The notes beneath the pieces are model-generated. The model was given only the letters and a program-made list of their open reading frames with translations. It was not told the origin of the DNA and ran no database searches. From assembly GCF_014621695.1 (NCBI RefSeq), contig NZ_CP061281.1:2480001-2544000 (forward strand): a DNA stretch of 64,000 bases. Reading direction: 5' to 3'. Both the position numbers and the translations under genes were made by a program. This document shows positions 25,395 to 34,396 of this stretch, in pieces (the stretch's first letter is position 1; each line of letters opens with the position of its first letter). Origin of the DNA: Streptomyces xanthii (GTDB lineage Bacteria; Actinomycetota; Actinomycetes; Streptomycetales; Streptomycetaceae).

Positions 25395-25667
25395 GTGAAG
25401 AGTGAAGAGATCCCCTTTGTCGGGGGGCCGCTCGATGGGCGGACGCTGGACGTGATGGTGACCGCCACCGGGAATCCGCCCAAGGTGTACAAGGTGCCGG
25501 TCCCGGGTGAGGAGGGCGGGGAGACCGTGTTCGTGTATGTGCGGGAGCCCGTGCCGAGCGGGAAGGCCGTGCAGCTCGTGACGCGGTGGCGGTACGTGTT
25601 CGCGCCCGACGGGAAGACCGGGCGGGAGATCCGGTGGCCGTGGTCCAGGAAGAAGGGCGTCGAGTAA
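25395..25667 (+). CDS. Small hypothetical protein with VGGPLDGR motif
   Basis: 90 residues from a GTG (MKSEEIPFVGGPLDGRTLDV). The VGGPxDGR opening and the RWRYVFAPDGKTG ending recur in small Streptomyces hypotheticals and phage-related proteins. Basic C-terminus (RWPWSRKK). It ends the block of small genes before the cell-wall hydrolase. Function unknown. Confidence 0.6.
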   Translation: MKSEEIPFVGGPLDGRTLDVMVTATGNPPKVYKVPVPGEEGGETVFVYVREPVPSGKAVQLVTRWRYVFAPDGKTGREIRWPWSRKKGVE

Positions 25668-25698
25668 AGGCGGCTCGCCGGGTGGGACCTGGACGGGT

Positions 25699-25735
25699 GG
25701 TGGGGTTGGGCCGGGTCGCGCAGCTCCGCGCGCCG
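25699..25735. repeat. Degenerate half of the GCGCAGTTCC intergenic repeat
   Basis: GTGGTGGGG...GGTCGCGCAGCTCCGCGCGCC resembles one arm of the element at 11888-11924 with several changes. The second arm is absent. It sits in the 136-nt gap before the NlpC/P60 gene. Confidence 0.4.
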
Positions 25736-25803
25736 GTCGTACGACGGTCTGCTGGTGTTCACGGTGCGGGGCACAGGGGCTGGCCCGCACCGGAGGTGAT
25801 GAG

Positions 25804-26955
25804 GTGTCAGGCAGGCTGGTGCGGTGGGTGTGCACGGCGGCCGTCGCGGCGGCGGTGCTCCAGCCGGTTCCCGCGGGCGCGGCGCCCGGACCGGACGACA
25901 CCGGGCAGGAGCGGCCGGTGGCCGAACTGCTGACGGATCTTCAGCGGCTGTACCGGGAGGCCGAGGAGGCCACCGAGGCGTACAACGCCACCGAGGAGAA
26001 GCTGAAGGAGCGGAAGAAGGCCGCGGAGGATCTCAGCGAGAAGCTGGCCCGGGCCCGGGGGGAGCTGAGCCGCAGCCGGGTCGCGGCCGGGCGGATGGCG
26101 CGGGACCAGTACCAGGGCAGCAGCGACATCTCCCCGTACGTACGGCTGCTGCTGGCCCGCGATCCGCAGCAGGCCCTCGATCAGGGGCACGTGCTGCGGC
26201 GCGCGGCGAGGGAGCAGCAGGCGGCGATCGCCCGGCTGGTCGGGCGGGAGAAGAAGACCGACGGGCTCGCCACGACCGCCCGGGCCGCCCTCGACCGCCA
26301 GATGCAGCTCACGGAGAAGAAGCGGAAAGAGCGGGACGCCGTGCAGGGGCGGCTCAAGGAGGTCGAGGAGCTGCTCGTCTCCCTCAGCGCCGATCAGCTC
26401 GCCGAGCTGGCGCGGCTGGAGAAGAAGGGGACCGCGGACGCGCAGCGGGAGTTCGTGGCGTCCGGGGCGCTGAGCTCCACCCCGCGCTCCCCGTCGAAGG
26501 CCGGTGACGCGGCGCTCTCGTACGCCGTCGAGCAGATCGGGAAGCCGTACGTGTGGGGCGCCGAGGGGCCGGACGCGTACGACTGCTCGGGGCTCACCTC
26601 GCAGGCCTGGGCGCACGCGGGCCGGACGATCCCGCGGACCTCGCAGGAGCAGTGGGCGCAGCTGCGCCGGGTGCCGATCGGCGAGCTGCGGCCCGGGGAC
26701 CTCGTCGTGTACTTCCCGGAGGCGACGCACGTGGCGATGTACCTCGGCGACGGGATGGTGGTGCAGGCGCCACGCCCCGGGGCGAAGGTCAAGGTGTCGC
26801 CGATCGCGGCGAACCCGGTGCTCGGGGCGGTCCGGCCGGACCCCGGCGCGGACCCGATGTCCGGCTACCGGGCGCCGGCCCTGCCGGAGGGGGCGACGGA
26901 CGGCGACGACACCGGGTACTCCGACCCGGGTGCGCCGCCGTCCCTCACCGAGTGA
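25804..26955 (+). CDS. Secreted NlpC/P60 cell-wall endopeptidase
   Basis: 383 residues from a GTG with GGAGGTGAT upstream. A signal peptide ends near AGA-AP (residue about 27). Residues about 38-220 are a long coiled coil, as in RipA-type hydrolases. The NlpC/P60 domain follows, with catalytic cysteine in AYDCSGLTSQAW and histidine in ATHVAMYLGDG. It cleaves D-glutamyl-diaminopimelate bonds in peptidoglycan. The tail after residue 355 is Pro/Asp-rich. It converges on the flavin monooxygenase gene with 7 nt between stops. Confidence 0.93.
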   Translation: MSGRLVRWVCTAAVAAAVLQPVPAGAAPGPDDTGQERPVAELLTDLQRLYREAEEATEAYNATEEKLKERKKAAEDLSEKLARARGELSRSRVAAGRMARDQYQGSSDISPYVRLLLARDPQQALDQGHVLRRAAREQQAAIARLVGREKKTDGLATTARAALDRQMQLTEKKRKERDAVQGRLKEVEELLVSLSADQLAELARLEKKGTADAQREFVASGALSSTPRSPSKAGDAALSYAVEQIGKPYVWGAEGPDAYDCSGLTSQAWAHAGRTIPRTSQEQWAQLRRVPIGELRPGDLVVYFPEATHVAMYLGDGMVVQAPRPGAKVKVSPIAANPVLGAVRPDPGADPMSGYRAPALPEGATDGDDTGYSDPGAPPSLTE

Positions 26956-26962
26956 CGACGGG

Positions 26963-28216
26963 CTACTGCGTCAGCGACGCGAGGTACGCCTCGGTCTTGG
27001 CCGGCTCGTAGAAGAAGTTCTCGAAGTCGGCCGGGTCGTTGAACCCGTTGGCGAAGCGGTCGGCGGCCGGCTGGAGCTGGCCGGCGGCGCCGAGCAGGTT
27101 GAGGACGTGCTCCGGCGGGGCCTGGAGCATCGTGTTCGTCCACTTGGTGACGTGCTGCGCGGTGTCCCAGTAGCGGTCGAACGTGGACTGCATCCACTCC
27201 TCGTCGAACGGCTTGTCACCGTGCTCGACGATGGAGGAGAGGTACGCGGCGGCGCACTTGGAGGCCGAGTTGGAGCCCTGGCCGGTGATCGGGTCGTTGG
27301 CGACGACCACGTCGGCGACGCCGAGGACCGCGCCGCCCGAGGGCAGCCGGCCGATCGGGTTGCGGACGGTCGGCGCGTAGCGGCCGGCGAGCGTGCCGTT
27401 GGCGTCGGTCAGCTCGACCTTCGTGGCGCGGGCGTACTCCCACGGCAGGAACTTCTCCATCAGCTCCAGCGTGAGCGCGAGGTGCTCGGAGGGGTCCTTG
27501 ACGCCCTTGAACGCGTCCACGGGGCCGCCGGGGACGCCCTCCCAGAACAGGATGTCGGCGCGGCCCGAGGTGGTGAGGGTCGGCATGACGAAGAGCTCGC
27601 CGACGCCCGGCACGATGTTGCAGCGGACCGCTTCGAAGTCGGGGTGCTCGGGGCGCGGGCCGAGACCGTGCACGTAGGCGACGGCGAGGGCGCGCTGCGG
27701 CTCCGTGTACGGGGAGCGGGAGGCGTCGCGGCCGAACATGGAGACGAGCTCGCCCTTGCCGGCCGAGACCAGCACCAGGTCGTAGGTGCGGGCGAAGTAG
27801 TCGAGGTCGGAGACGGCGGCGCCGTGGATGACGAGCTGGCCGCCGCGCTGGGCGAAGGTCTCCATCCAGCCGGCCATCTTCACGCGCTGGTCGACGGACT
27901 GCGCGATGCCGTCGAGCTTGCCGACCCAGTCGATGGCCCGCTGGGTGGGGCCCGGGTCGTGCGAGCCGGGCGCGGCGACGGAGACGCCGAGGCCCTCGAT
28001 CTTCGGGGCCTGGGTCTCCCAGAAGTTGAGCTGCAGGTCGCGCTCGTGCTGGAGCGAGGTGTGGAACATGCACTGCGTCGACATGACCCGGCCGGAGCGG
28101 ATCTCGTCGGCGGTGCGGTTGGACATCAGAGTGACCTCGTACCCGTGGGACTGCAGGCCCAGGGCGAGCTGGAGACCGGACTGGCCGGCTCCGACGACGA
28201 GTATCTTCCGCGACAT
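26963..28216 (-). CDS. Styrene/indole monooxygenase-like flavoprotein (StyA family)
   Basis: 417 residues. The N-terminal FAD fold has GAGQSG in ILVVGAGQSGLQLALGL. The sequence (RSGRVMSTQCMFHTSLQHERDLQLNFWE) matches StyA-type, two-component flavin monooxygenases that use reduced FAD from a reductase. No StyB reductase lies nearby. It follows the conservon GTPase after 66 nt on the same strand, where other conservons carry a P450 or other oxidase, and is likely an output of that system. GAGG precedes the ATG. Confidence 0.85.
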   Translation of the reverse strand: MSRKILVVGAGQSGLQLALGLQSHGYEVTLMSNRTADEIRSGRVMSTQCMFHTSLQHERDLQLNFWETQAPKIEGLGVSVAAPGSHDPGPTQRAIDWVGKLDGIAQSVDQRVKMAGWMETFAQRGGQLVIHGAAVSDLDYFARTYDLVLVSAGKGELVSMFGRDASRSPYTEPQRALAVAYVHGLGPRPEHPDFEAVRCNIVPGVGELFVMPTLTTSGRADILFWEGVPGGPVDAFKGVKDPSEHLALTLELMEKFLPWEYARATKVELTDANGTLAGRYAPTVRNPIGRLPSGGAVLGVADVVVANDPITGQGSNSASKCAAAYLSSIVEHGDKPFDEEWMQSTFDRYWDTAQHVTKWTNTMLQAPPEHVLNLLGAAGQLQPAADRFANGFNDPADFENFFYEPAKTEAYLASLTQ

Positions 28217-28282
28217 ATCGACTGCCTCTAACTTGCTTACGAAATAAGGGATGTGACCCGCGGGGTCTACGGAGTTTCCGGC

Positions 28283-28909
28283 CTAGGCGGGGGTCGCGTC
28301 GAGCGCGTGGCCGACCAGCGAGAGCAGCGTCTCGATCACGGATATGCGGCGGCGCGCGTCCATGACCAGGACGGGGACGTGCGGCGGCACGGTGAGCGCC
28401 TCGCGCACGTCGTCCGGCTCGAACTCCTCGGAGCCGTCGAAGTGGTTGACGGCGACGACGTAGGGCAGCCCGCAGCTCTCGAAGTAGTCGAGGGCCGGGA
28501 AGCAGTCGGACAGCCGGCGGGTGTCGGCCAGGACGACGGCGCCGATCGCGCCGCGCACCAGGTCGTCCCACATGAACCAGAACCGCTGCTGGCCCGGCGT
28601 GCCGAACAGGTACAGGACCAGGTCGTCGTCGAGCGTGATGCGGCCGAAGTCCATGGCGACGGTCGTGGTGGCCTTGTCGGGGGTCGCGGACAGATCGTCC
28701 GTGTCCTCGCTGGCCCGGGTCATCAGCGCCTCCGTCTGGAGGGGCTGGATCTCCGAGACGGCGGTCACCAGGGTGGTCTTGCCGACGCCGAACCCGCCCG
28801 CCACGACGATCTTCGTGGCGATCGGGGCCCGGGTCCTGTCGGTCTGCCAGGCCTGCAACTGCTCCTCTTCTTCGAGGAGTTCGGTGACGTCAGAGACGAC
28901 GGAGTCCAC
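28283..28909 (-). CDS. Conservon GTP-binding protein (CvnD type)
   Basis: 208 residues, a small Ras-like/MglA-like GTPase. The P-loop is GGFGVGKTTLV, G3 is LFGTPGQQRF and G4 NHFD. The start overlaps the DUF742 gene by 20 nt. In conservons this GTPase works with CvnA-CvnC in a membrane complex loosely similar to a eukaryotic G-protein receptor. Confidence 0.95.
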   Translation of the reverse strand: MDSVVSDVTELLEEEEQLQAWQTDRTRAPIATKIVVAGGFGVGKTTLVTAVSEIQPLQTEALMTRASEDTDDLSATPDKATTTVAMDFGRITLDDDLVLYLFGTPGQQRFWFMWDDLVRGAIGAVVLADTRRLSDCFPALDYFESCGLPYVVAVNHFDGSEEFEPDDVREALTVPPHVPVLVMDARRRISVIETLLSLVGHALDATPA

Positions 28910-29300
28910 TCAGCACCCTTTCGAGCAGCGCGCGGTCCGGCTGTCCCGGGCCGTGACCGGTTCCGTACACACGGATCTTTCCCTGGTCGGCGAGGTCGCT
29001 CAGGAGGACGCGGACCACACCGAGGGGCATCTTGAGGAGCGCCGCGATCTCGGCGACCGTGCGCATGCGGCGGCACAGCTCCACGATGGCCCGCATCTCC
29101 GGCATGACGCCCGCGAGCGTGCCCTTCCCTATTTCGAGGTGCTGTTCGGGCGCTTCGAGGGCGGCGACGAACGTCTCGACGAGCAGCACGTGCCCGAAGC
29201 GGGTGCGGCCGCCGGTCAGGGAGTAGGGGCGGACGCGGGCGGCCTTGCGGTCGGATCCGCGTACGGGGAGTTTGCCGGTGCTCGTACTGCCGGGTGTCAT
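28890..29300 (-). CDS. Conservon DUF742 protein (CvnC type)
   Basis: 136 residues. It begins with a basic RGSDRKAARVRPYSLTGGRTRF and carries the DUF742 core with a winged-helix-like segment (TVAEIAALLKMPLGVVRVLLSDLADQGKIRV). It overlaps CvnB by 4 nt. The family links the roadblock protein and GTPase; its helix-turn-helix form is not known to bind DNA. Confidence 0.95.
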   Translation of the reverse strand: MTPGSTSTGKLPVRGSDRKAARVRPYSLTGGRTRFGHVLLVETFVAALEAPEQHLEIGKGTLAGVMPEMRAIVELCRRMRTVAEIAALLKMPLGVVRVLLSDLADQGKIRVYGTGHGPGQPDRALLERVLSGLRRL

Positions 29301-29782
29301 CGGGTGCTCTCCATCGACTGGCGCAGTTCGCTGCGGAGTTCGGGGGTGAGGACATGCCCGGCACGGCCGACGAAGAGCGCCATGTGGTACGCGACGACGC
29401 TCATGTCGCAGTCCGGGGTGGCGTGCACGCCGAGCAGAGAACCGTCGCTGATGGACATGACGAAGAGGGAGCCCTCCTCCATGGCCACCATGGTCTGCTT
29501 GACGCCCCCGCCGTCCATCAGCTTGGCGGCGCCGATGGTGAGGCTGCCGACGCCGGACACGATCGTGGCCAGGTCGGCGCTGGAACCCTTGGGGCCGCCG
29601 CTGTGGTCAGCGGTCCTCTCGGTGTTGTGCCCCGGGTCGGAGGAGAGCAGGAGCAGCCCGTCGGACGAGACGACCGCGACGGAGAGCAGCCCTGGCACCT
29701 CCTCGACCAGATTGGTCAGCAGCCAGTGCAGATTGCGCGCTGCGCTGCTGAGTGCGCTGGATACAGGGGTGGGCGCAGTCAA
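29297..29782 (-). CDS. Conservon roadblock/LC7 protein (CvnB type)
   Basis: 161 residues. The roadblock/LC7 fold is clear (LHWLLTNLVEEVPGLLSVAVVSSDGLLLLSS, ADLATIVSGVGSLTIGAAKLMDGG). Such proteins act as GTPase-activating or scaffold partners of MglA/CvnD-type GTPases. It overlaps the kinase gene by 4 nt and DUF742 by 4 nt, so all four conservon genes are translationally coupled. Confidence 0.95.
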   Translation of the reverse strand: MTAPTPVSSALSSAARNLHWLLTNLVEEVPGLLSVAVVSSDGLLLLSSDPGHNTERTADHSGGPKGSSADLATIVSGVGSLTIGAAKLMDGGGVKQTMVAMEEGSLFVMSISDGSLLGVHATPDCDMSVVAYHMALFVGRAGHVLTPELRSELRQSMESTR

Positions 29783-32748
29783 CTGCTTGCCTCCTCGGCG
29801 GTGTCCCCCTTGGCTTCTCCGATACGTTCTTCGATCTCGGCCGCGACGTCCTTGCGGCCTTCCTGCGCCCCCCGGTGGAATCCGCCGAGCCGGCGGCGCA
29901 GCGCGTCCGCGTCCACGGAGCCGGTGCGCGGCTTCGCGGCGGGAGCCTGGGCTGCGGCCTTCGGGGTGCGCTTGGGCAGGCCCTTGTCCGTGAGGCGCTG
30001 GGGCGCCGGCTCGGACACGGGGGTGCGCTGCGCGGGCACCTCGGCGGTGGCCGGCTCGGGAGCGTGGTCGGGCTCCGGCCGGTCATGGGTCTCGTTCGCG
30101 GCCTGGGGCGCGGGAGCCGGCGCGGCTTCGGGCTCGGGGTCGGCTTCGGGCTCGGCGAGCGCCGGAGTCGCGGTCAGGACCCCGGTGGTGGTCGCGGTCT
30201 CGTCCGGGGTGCGCTCGTGCGCGTCGGACTCGCCGGTGGCCACGGGCGCGGGGGCCGGTACCGGAGCCATGAGCTCCATCGTGGTCTCGGCCGGACGCTC
30301 CACGGGCTCGGACTGCTCCGTGGGCTCGGCGGGCGCGGCGGGCTCGGTGGTCTCCGCCTTGCGCACGGCCTGCTCGGCCGCCGCGATGAGCGGATCCGCA
30401 CCCTCGGAGCCGTCGGCGCTGCGCCCGTCCAGGACGTTGGAGTTGGCCTCGGCCTCGGAGCCGGGCAGGTGCACGGCCGGGGCGCCGCCCGGCACCGGCA
30501 CGGCCGGCGGCGCAGACACGACGGGCGCGGCGGCGAGCAGCGCGGTGGGCAGCACGGCGACGGCGGCGACACCGCCCTGCTTCTGCTCGCGCAGCCGGAC
30601 CCGGATGCCGTGCCGTGCGGCGAGCCGCGCGACGACGTAGAGGCCGAGCCCGAGGCCGTCGGCGTCCGCCGGGTCGTGGGCCTGCTCCGCGGTGAAGGCG
30701 GACAGCCGCGCGTTGAGCTCCCGCATCCGGTCCTCGGCCATGCCGATGCCCTCGTCCTGGACGGAGAGCATGACCTCGCCGTTCTCCAGGAGCCAGCCGG
30801 AGACCTCGACGGTGGCGTCCGGCGGCGAGAACGAGGTCGCGTTCTCCAGGAGTTCGGCGACGAGGTGGCTGAGGTCGTCGGCGGCGAACCCGGCGACGTG
30901 CGCGTGCGGCGGCAGCGCGGCGATCCGGACCCGCTCGTACCGCTCGATCTCGGAGACGGCGGCACGGACGACGTCGACCAGCGGGACGGAGCCCGCGTGC
31001 TGCTGGCCGTGCTCGGCACCGGCGAGGACCAGGAGGTTCTCGCTGTGCCGGCGCATGACGGTGGCGAAGTGGTCGAGCTTGAACAGGGTGCCGAGGCGCT
31101 CGGGGTCCTGCTCGCGCTCCTCCAGGCCCTCGATGACGCCGAGCTGGCGCTCGACGAGGCCGAGGGTGCGCAGGGCGAGGTTGACGAAGGTGCCGTGGAT
31201 GGAGTGGCGGGCCTTGTCCAGGCGCTCGGCGGCCTCGGCGAGCTCGGTGCGCAGGGCCTCGCGGTCGGCGCGCAGCGCGTCGCGGTCGTCGGCCATCCGC
31301 TGCCGCTCGCCGATGAGGTGCTTGCGGTCGGACTCGAGGCTGCCGAGCCGCTCGTGGAGGGCGAGCGCGTGCGCGTGCAGGGCGTTGACGGAGCGGACGA
31401 CCTGGGCGAACTCGTCGTTGCGCCCGGTGAACTTCATCGGCTCCTCGGTGCCCGGCTCCGCGGCCAGGCGAGCGGAGCCGATCCGCAGCACGGCCAGCGG
31501 CCGGGTCAGCGAGCGGGCGGTGCCCATCGCGAAGCCGACGGCGGCGAGCAGGCAGAAGCCGGCCAGGGCGAAGCGGATCTCGAGCGCGGTGACGTCGTCG
31601 TCGCGCAGCTGCTCCAGGGCCTTGATCCGCTGGTCGCCGAGGGCGGCCTCGGCGCCCCGCATCTGGTCGACCCGGGCGGTGAGCGCGTCGTCGACCTTCT
31701 TGCTGCTGTACTCCAGTTCGGCGGCAGACAGCGTGGGGGCGTCGGTGAGCGCGGCGAGGTACTTGTCGGCCCGCTCGACCTCGGGCCCGGTGACCGTCGA
31801 GTCGTACGAGGTGACCGCGGCGGCCGGGGCGGACTCGCGGAAGTCGTCGAGCGCGGCCTGCGAGCGGACCTGGGCGAGCTGGGCGGCGGCGGTGAGTCCG
31901 TCCCGCTCCTCGGCGCCGCCGCCCGCCGCGTCCGAGACGACGGTCTTGGGCAGCCCGGTGACGGGGTCGAGGACCGTCGTGGTCGAGGTGGGCCGGGGCA
32001 CCGCGTACGCGGCGAGCAGGAGGCCGCGGGCGGCGGAGGCCTGCTCGACGGCACGGTCCAGGTCGGCGAAGGCGCGGACGCCCGCGCCGGCCCGGGCGGG
32101 CGTGCTGTCGGCGAGGTCCTCGGCGAGCCGGTGCAGGCCGGCGATGGCGGCGGAGTACGCGGCGTTCGCCTTGAGGGCGGTGTCCTTGCCGGTGAGGGCG
32201 GCGCGGCGGACGGCGGCGATCTCGTCGAGGGTGCGGCGCAGCGAGCCCTCGGCGTCGGCGCGCAGCTCCTCGACCTGGCGGTCGACCCGGCCGCTGCGCT
32301 CCTCGCTGAGGCCCTTGCCCTCGGGGCGTCCGGCGGCGATGAAGGCGGTGACCTCGTCGCGCTCGTCGGCCAGGGAGCGGGACAGGGCGAGGGCGCTCTG
32401 CGTGCGCTGCGCGTCGTCGACGAGGCCCTGGGACTCGCCCACCTGGGCGGACGCGGTGAGGAGCGCGGGGGCGGCGGCGCCGGCGATCGCGGCGGCGACC
32501 ACGGCGACGGCGACGATCAGCCGGTTGCGCACCCGGGCCTTGCGGCCCTTGCCGACCGGCGGGGCCGGGGGCGTCGGGGCGGGCGTCAGGGCCGGGGAGG
32601 GCACGGTGCCACCGGGCGCGGAGGACGTGCCGTGCTCCGTGACGGAGCCCGTCGCACCCACCCCGCCCACGCCAAGGGACCCGTTACCGCCGGAGGTCTT
32701 CCGCAACGTCTGGTGCTCGCATTCCTGACTCGTCCTACCCCTGGGCAC
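29779..32748 (-). CDS. Conservon sensor histidine kinase with nitrate-sensing-type domain (CvnA type)
   Basis: 989 residues. After a Gly/Pro-rich cytoplasmic lead, a helix (about 75-98) leads to a 290-residue extracytoplasmic helical sensor domain of the NIT type, then a second helix (about 395-415), HAMP and coiled coil. The kinase has LDHFATVMRRHSENLLVLAG, N-box LLENATSFSPP and G-boxes DEGIGM and GLGLGLYVV. The last 270 residues are a Pro/Glu/Ala-rich disordered tail ending in a short helical motif. The GTG start is uncertain: TTGACG lies only 11 nt upstream, so a later start is possible. Confidence 0.92.
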   Translation of the reverse strand: MPRGRTSQECEHQTLRKTSGGNGSLGVGGVGATGSVTEHGTSSAPGGTVPSPALTPAPTPPAPPVGKGRKARVRNRLIVAVAVVAAAIAGAAAPALLTASAQVGESQGLVDDAQRTQSALALSRSLADERDEVTAFIAAGRPEGKGLSEERSGRVDRQVEELRADAEGSLRRTLDEIAAVRRAALTGKDTALKANAAYSAAIAGLHRLAEDLADSTPARAGAGVRAFADLDRAVEQASAARGLLLAAYAVPRPTSTTTVLDPVTGLPKTVVSDAAGGGAEERDGLTAAAQLAQVRSQAALDDFRESAPAAAVTSYDSTVTGPEVERADKYLAALTDAPTLSAAELEYSSKKVDDALTARVDQMRGAEAALGDQRIKALEQLRDDDVTALEIRFALAGFCLLAAVGFAMGTARSLTRPLAVLRIGSARLAAEPGTEEPMKFTGRNDEFAQVVRSVNALHAHALALHERLGSLESDRKHLIGERQRMADDRDALRADREALRTELAEAAERLDKARHSIHGTFVNLALRTLGLVERQLGVIEGLEEREQDPERLGTLFKLDHFATVMRRHSENLLVLAGAEHGQQHAGSVPLVDVVRAAVSEIERYERVRIAALPPHAHVAGFAADDLSHLVAELLENATSFSPPDATVEVSGWLLENGEVMLSVQDEGIGMAEDRMRELNARLSAFTAEQAHDPADADGLGLGLYVVARLAARHGIRVRLREQKQGGVAAVAVLPTALLAAAPVVSAPPAVPVPGGAPAVHLPGSEAEANSNVLDGRSADGSEGADPLIAAAEQAVRKAETTEPAAPAEPTEQSEPVERPAETTMELMAPVPAPAPVATGESDAHERTPDETATTTGVLTATPALAEPEADPEPEAAPAPAPQAANETHDRPEPDHAPEPATAEVPAQRTPVSEPAPQRLTDKGLPKRTPKAAAQAPAAKPRTGSVDADALRRRLGGFHRGAQEGRKDVAAEIEERIGEAKGDTAEEASS

Positions 32749-33078
32749 GGGTGACGCTCCGTCAACACGCGCGCCCGTCTGGTATGGCTCCAGACCATTC
32801 CAGTGCCGGTGAGCAGGAGGCGTACATCACCTGGCCCGCCACCCGAAGGAGTGAACATCGTGCGGGAGTTGGCGAGCAAGTTCCCCGGGCCCGGCGGCGG
32901 GGCGTCCGCCGCGCGCCGGTTGGACGTCTTCGGAAGGCTTTGGCAAGATGCCCCGCCACGCCTCGGCGGAGCTGATCATTCCGCCCTAATTCCGGCGCCG
33001 CACACGCCAGACCACCTGCTCGTACCGACATCCGTCACACCTGTGAAGGCTCCGTGCAGACTCATGCAGACTGGCTGG
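32749..33078. other. Control region between conservon and phosphatase genes
   Basis: 330 nt between two divergent starts. On the plus strand GAAGGAG at 32845-32851 lies 8 nt before a GTG at 32860, opening a frame (MRELASKFPGPGGGAS...) that runs into the phosphatase frame without a stop. This may be a longer N-terminus or a relic of an upstream peptide. A TTGACG element for the leftward conservon is at about 32758-32763. Nothing else recognised. Confidence 0.4.
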
Positions 33079-33867
33079 ATGCGCATCGAACTGACGACGG
33101 AACCCGGCGACCCCGAGCGCCCGAACGAGGACTACGCATCGGTAGCGCTCCCGGCATCCGGGCAGGGTGGATCGCTCGTGGTCCTCGACGGGGTCACGCC
33201 ACCCTCCGGCGACGCCGGCTGTCTGCATTCCGTCCCCTGGTTCACGGCCCGCCTCGGCGGCGCCCTCGCGGAACTGTCCGCTTCGCGCCGGGATATGACG
33301 TTGTTTGACATCCTGGCCGCGGCGATCGAGCGGACCGCGGACGCCCATCGCGGCACGTGTGACCTTTCTCACCCCCGCACGCCGCAGGCGACCGTCGTGC
33401 TCGCGCGCTGGGACGCGGAGCGTCTTGAGCATCTCGTGCTGTCCGACTCGGCGTTGCTCGTCGAGGCGCCGGACGGCACGGTCACCGCGCTGCTCGACGA
33501 CCGGCTCGACCGGGTGCCGCGCGCCTCCCTGGTCTCCGACGCGGTGGCCGACGCGACGGTACGCAACAAGGAGGGCGGCTTCTTCACCGCCGCCGCCGAC
33601 CCGGACGTCGCCCGCCGCGCGGTGACGGGCACGCTCCCCCGCGCCGAGGTACGGGCGCTGGCCGCGCTGACCGACGGGGTGACCCGCTGGGTGGAGAAGT
33701 TCCACGAGGGCGACTGGACGGACCTGTTCACCCTGATCCGCAAGGAGGGCGCCGAGGCGGTGGTGGCCCGGGTCCGCGCCCTGGAGGACGCGGACGCGCA
33801 GGCCCGTACGTATCTGCGGCGCAGCAAGACGCACGACGACGCCTCGCTGGTGTACGCGGAGCTGTGA
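33079..33867 (+). CDS. PP2C-like protein phosphatase family protein
   Basis: 262 residues from MRIELTTEPGDPERPNEDY. The order of motifs fits a divergent PP2C phosphatase: RPNEDYASVALP, LVVLDGVTPP, LVLSDSALLVE, LAALTDGVTRW and the final KTHDDASLVY with metal-binding acidic residues. The usual DGxG is DGVT here, so activity is uncertain. An in-frame start at 32860 with a better ribosome-binding site would add 73 residues of unlike composition; the shorter form is preferred because family members I remember start here. It converges on marR. Confidence 0.75.
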   Translation: MRIELTTEPGDPERPNEDYASVALPASGQGGSLVVLDGVTPPSGDAGCLHSVPWFTARLGGALAELSASRRDMTLFDILAAAIERTADAHRGTCDLSHPRTPQATVVLARWDAERLEHLVLSDSALLVEAPDGTVTALLDDRLDRVPRASLVSDAVADATVRNKEGGFFTAAADPDVARRAVTGTLPRAEVRALAALTDGVTRWVEKFHEGDWTDLFTLIRKEGAEAVVARVRALEDADAQARTYLRRSKTHDDASLVYAEL

Positions 33868-33883
33868 GCGTGCGCGGCGGCGC

Positions 33884-34396
33884 CTACTCGGCACCCGCGT
33901 TCAGCTGGTGCAGCAGCCGGGCCAGCTCCGCGACCTCACGGCGGTCCCAGCCGGCCAGCTGGCGCACGTAGCGCGCGCGGCGGGCGTCGCGGACGCGGCG
34001 GAAGTCCTCGCGGCCGCGCTCGGTGAGCGAGACGAGCCAGGCACGGCCGTCGGCCGGATCGGGCTCGCGGCCGACGAAGCCGAGCTCCTCCAGGGCGCGC
34101 AGCTGCCGGCTCATCGTCGCCTTGCCGACGCCGATGTAGCCGGCGAGCTCGGTGGCCCGCTGGGCGCCGCACTCCTCGAGCCGGGCGAGCAGTCCGTACG
34201 CGGAGGGTTCGAGATCGGGGTGCACCTCCCGGGCCATCTCGCCGGAGTTGGCCCGGGCGCGGCGCAGGAAGTAGGTCAACTCCCGCTCCAGGGCGAGGAA
34301 CTCGTGGTCCACACCCTGCGGCGCGGATCCGGCGGACGCGTCCCGTTCCGCGTCCCGTCGCCCGCCGTTCCCGTCTTCGTGCACGTCAGCAGCCAT
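33884..34396 (-). CDS. MarR-family transcriptional regulator
   Basis: 170 residues. The winged helix is typical: LEPSAYGLLARLEECGAQRATELAGYIGVGKATMSRQLRALEELGFVGREPDPADGRAWLVSLTERG, with the DxR wing motif. The N-terminal 28 residues are charged and disordered. Target unknown; no clear palindrome was seen before its own start, and the neighbours suggest none in particular. Confidence 0.94.
   Translation of the reverse strand: MAADVHEDGNGGRRDAERDASAGSAPQGVDHEFLALERELTYFLRRARANSGEMAREVHPDLEPSAYGLLARLEECGAQRATELAGYIGVGKATMSRQLRALEELGFVGREPDPADGRAWLVSLTERGREDFRRVRDARRARYVRQLAGWDRREVAELARLLHQLNAGAE

Noticed and set aside
29752..32754. A 1000-codon plus-strand frame opposite the conservon kinase
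   Set aside because: Low-complexity mirror of the kinase gene; no start signals or known domain.
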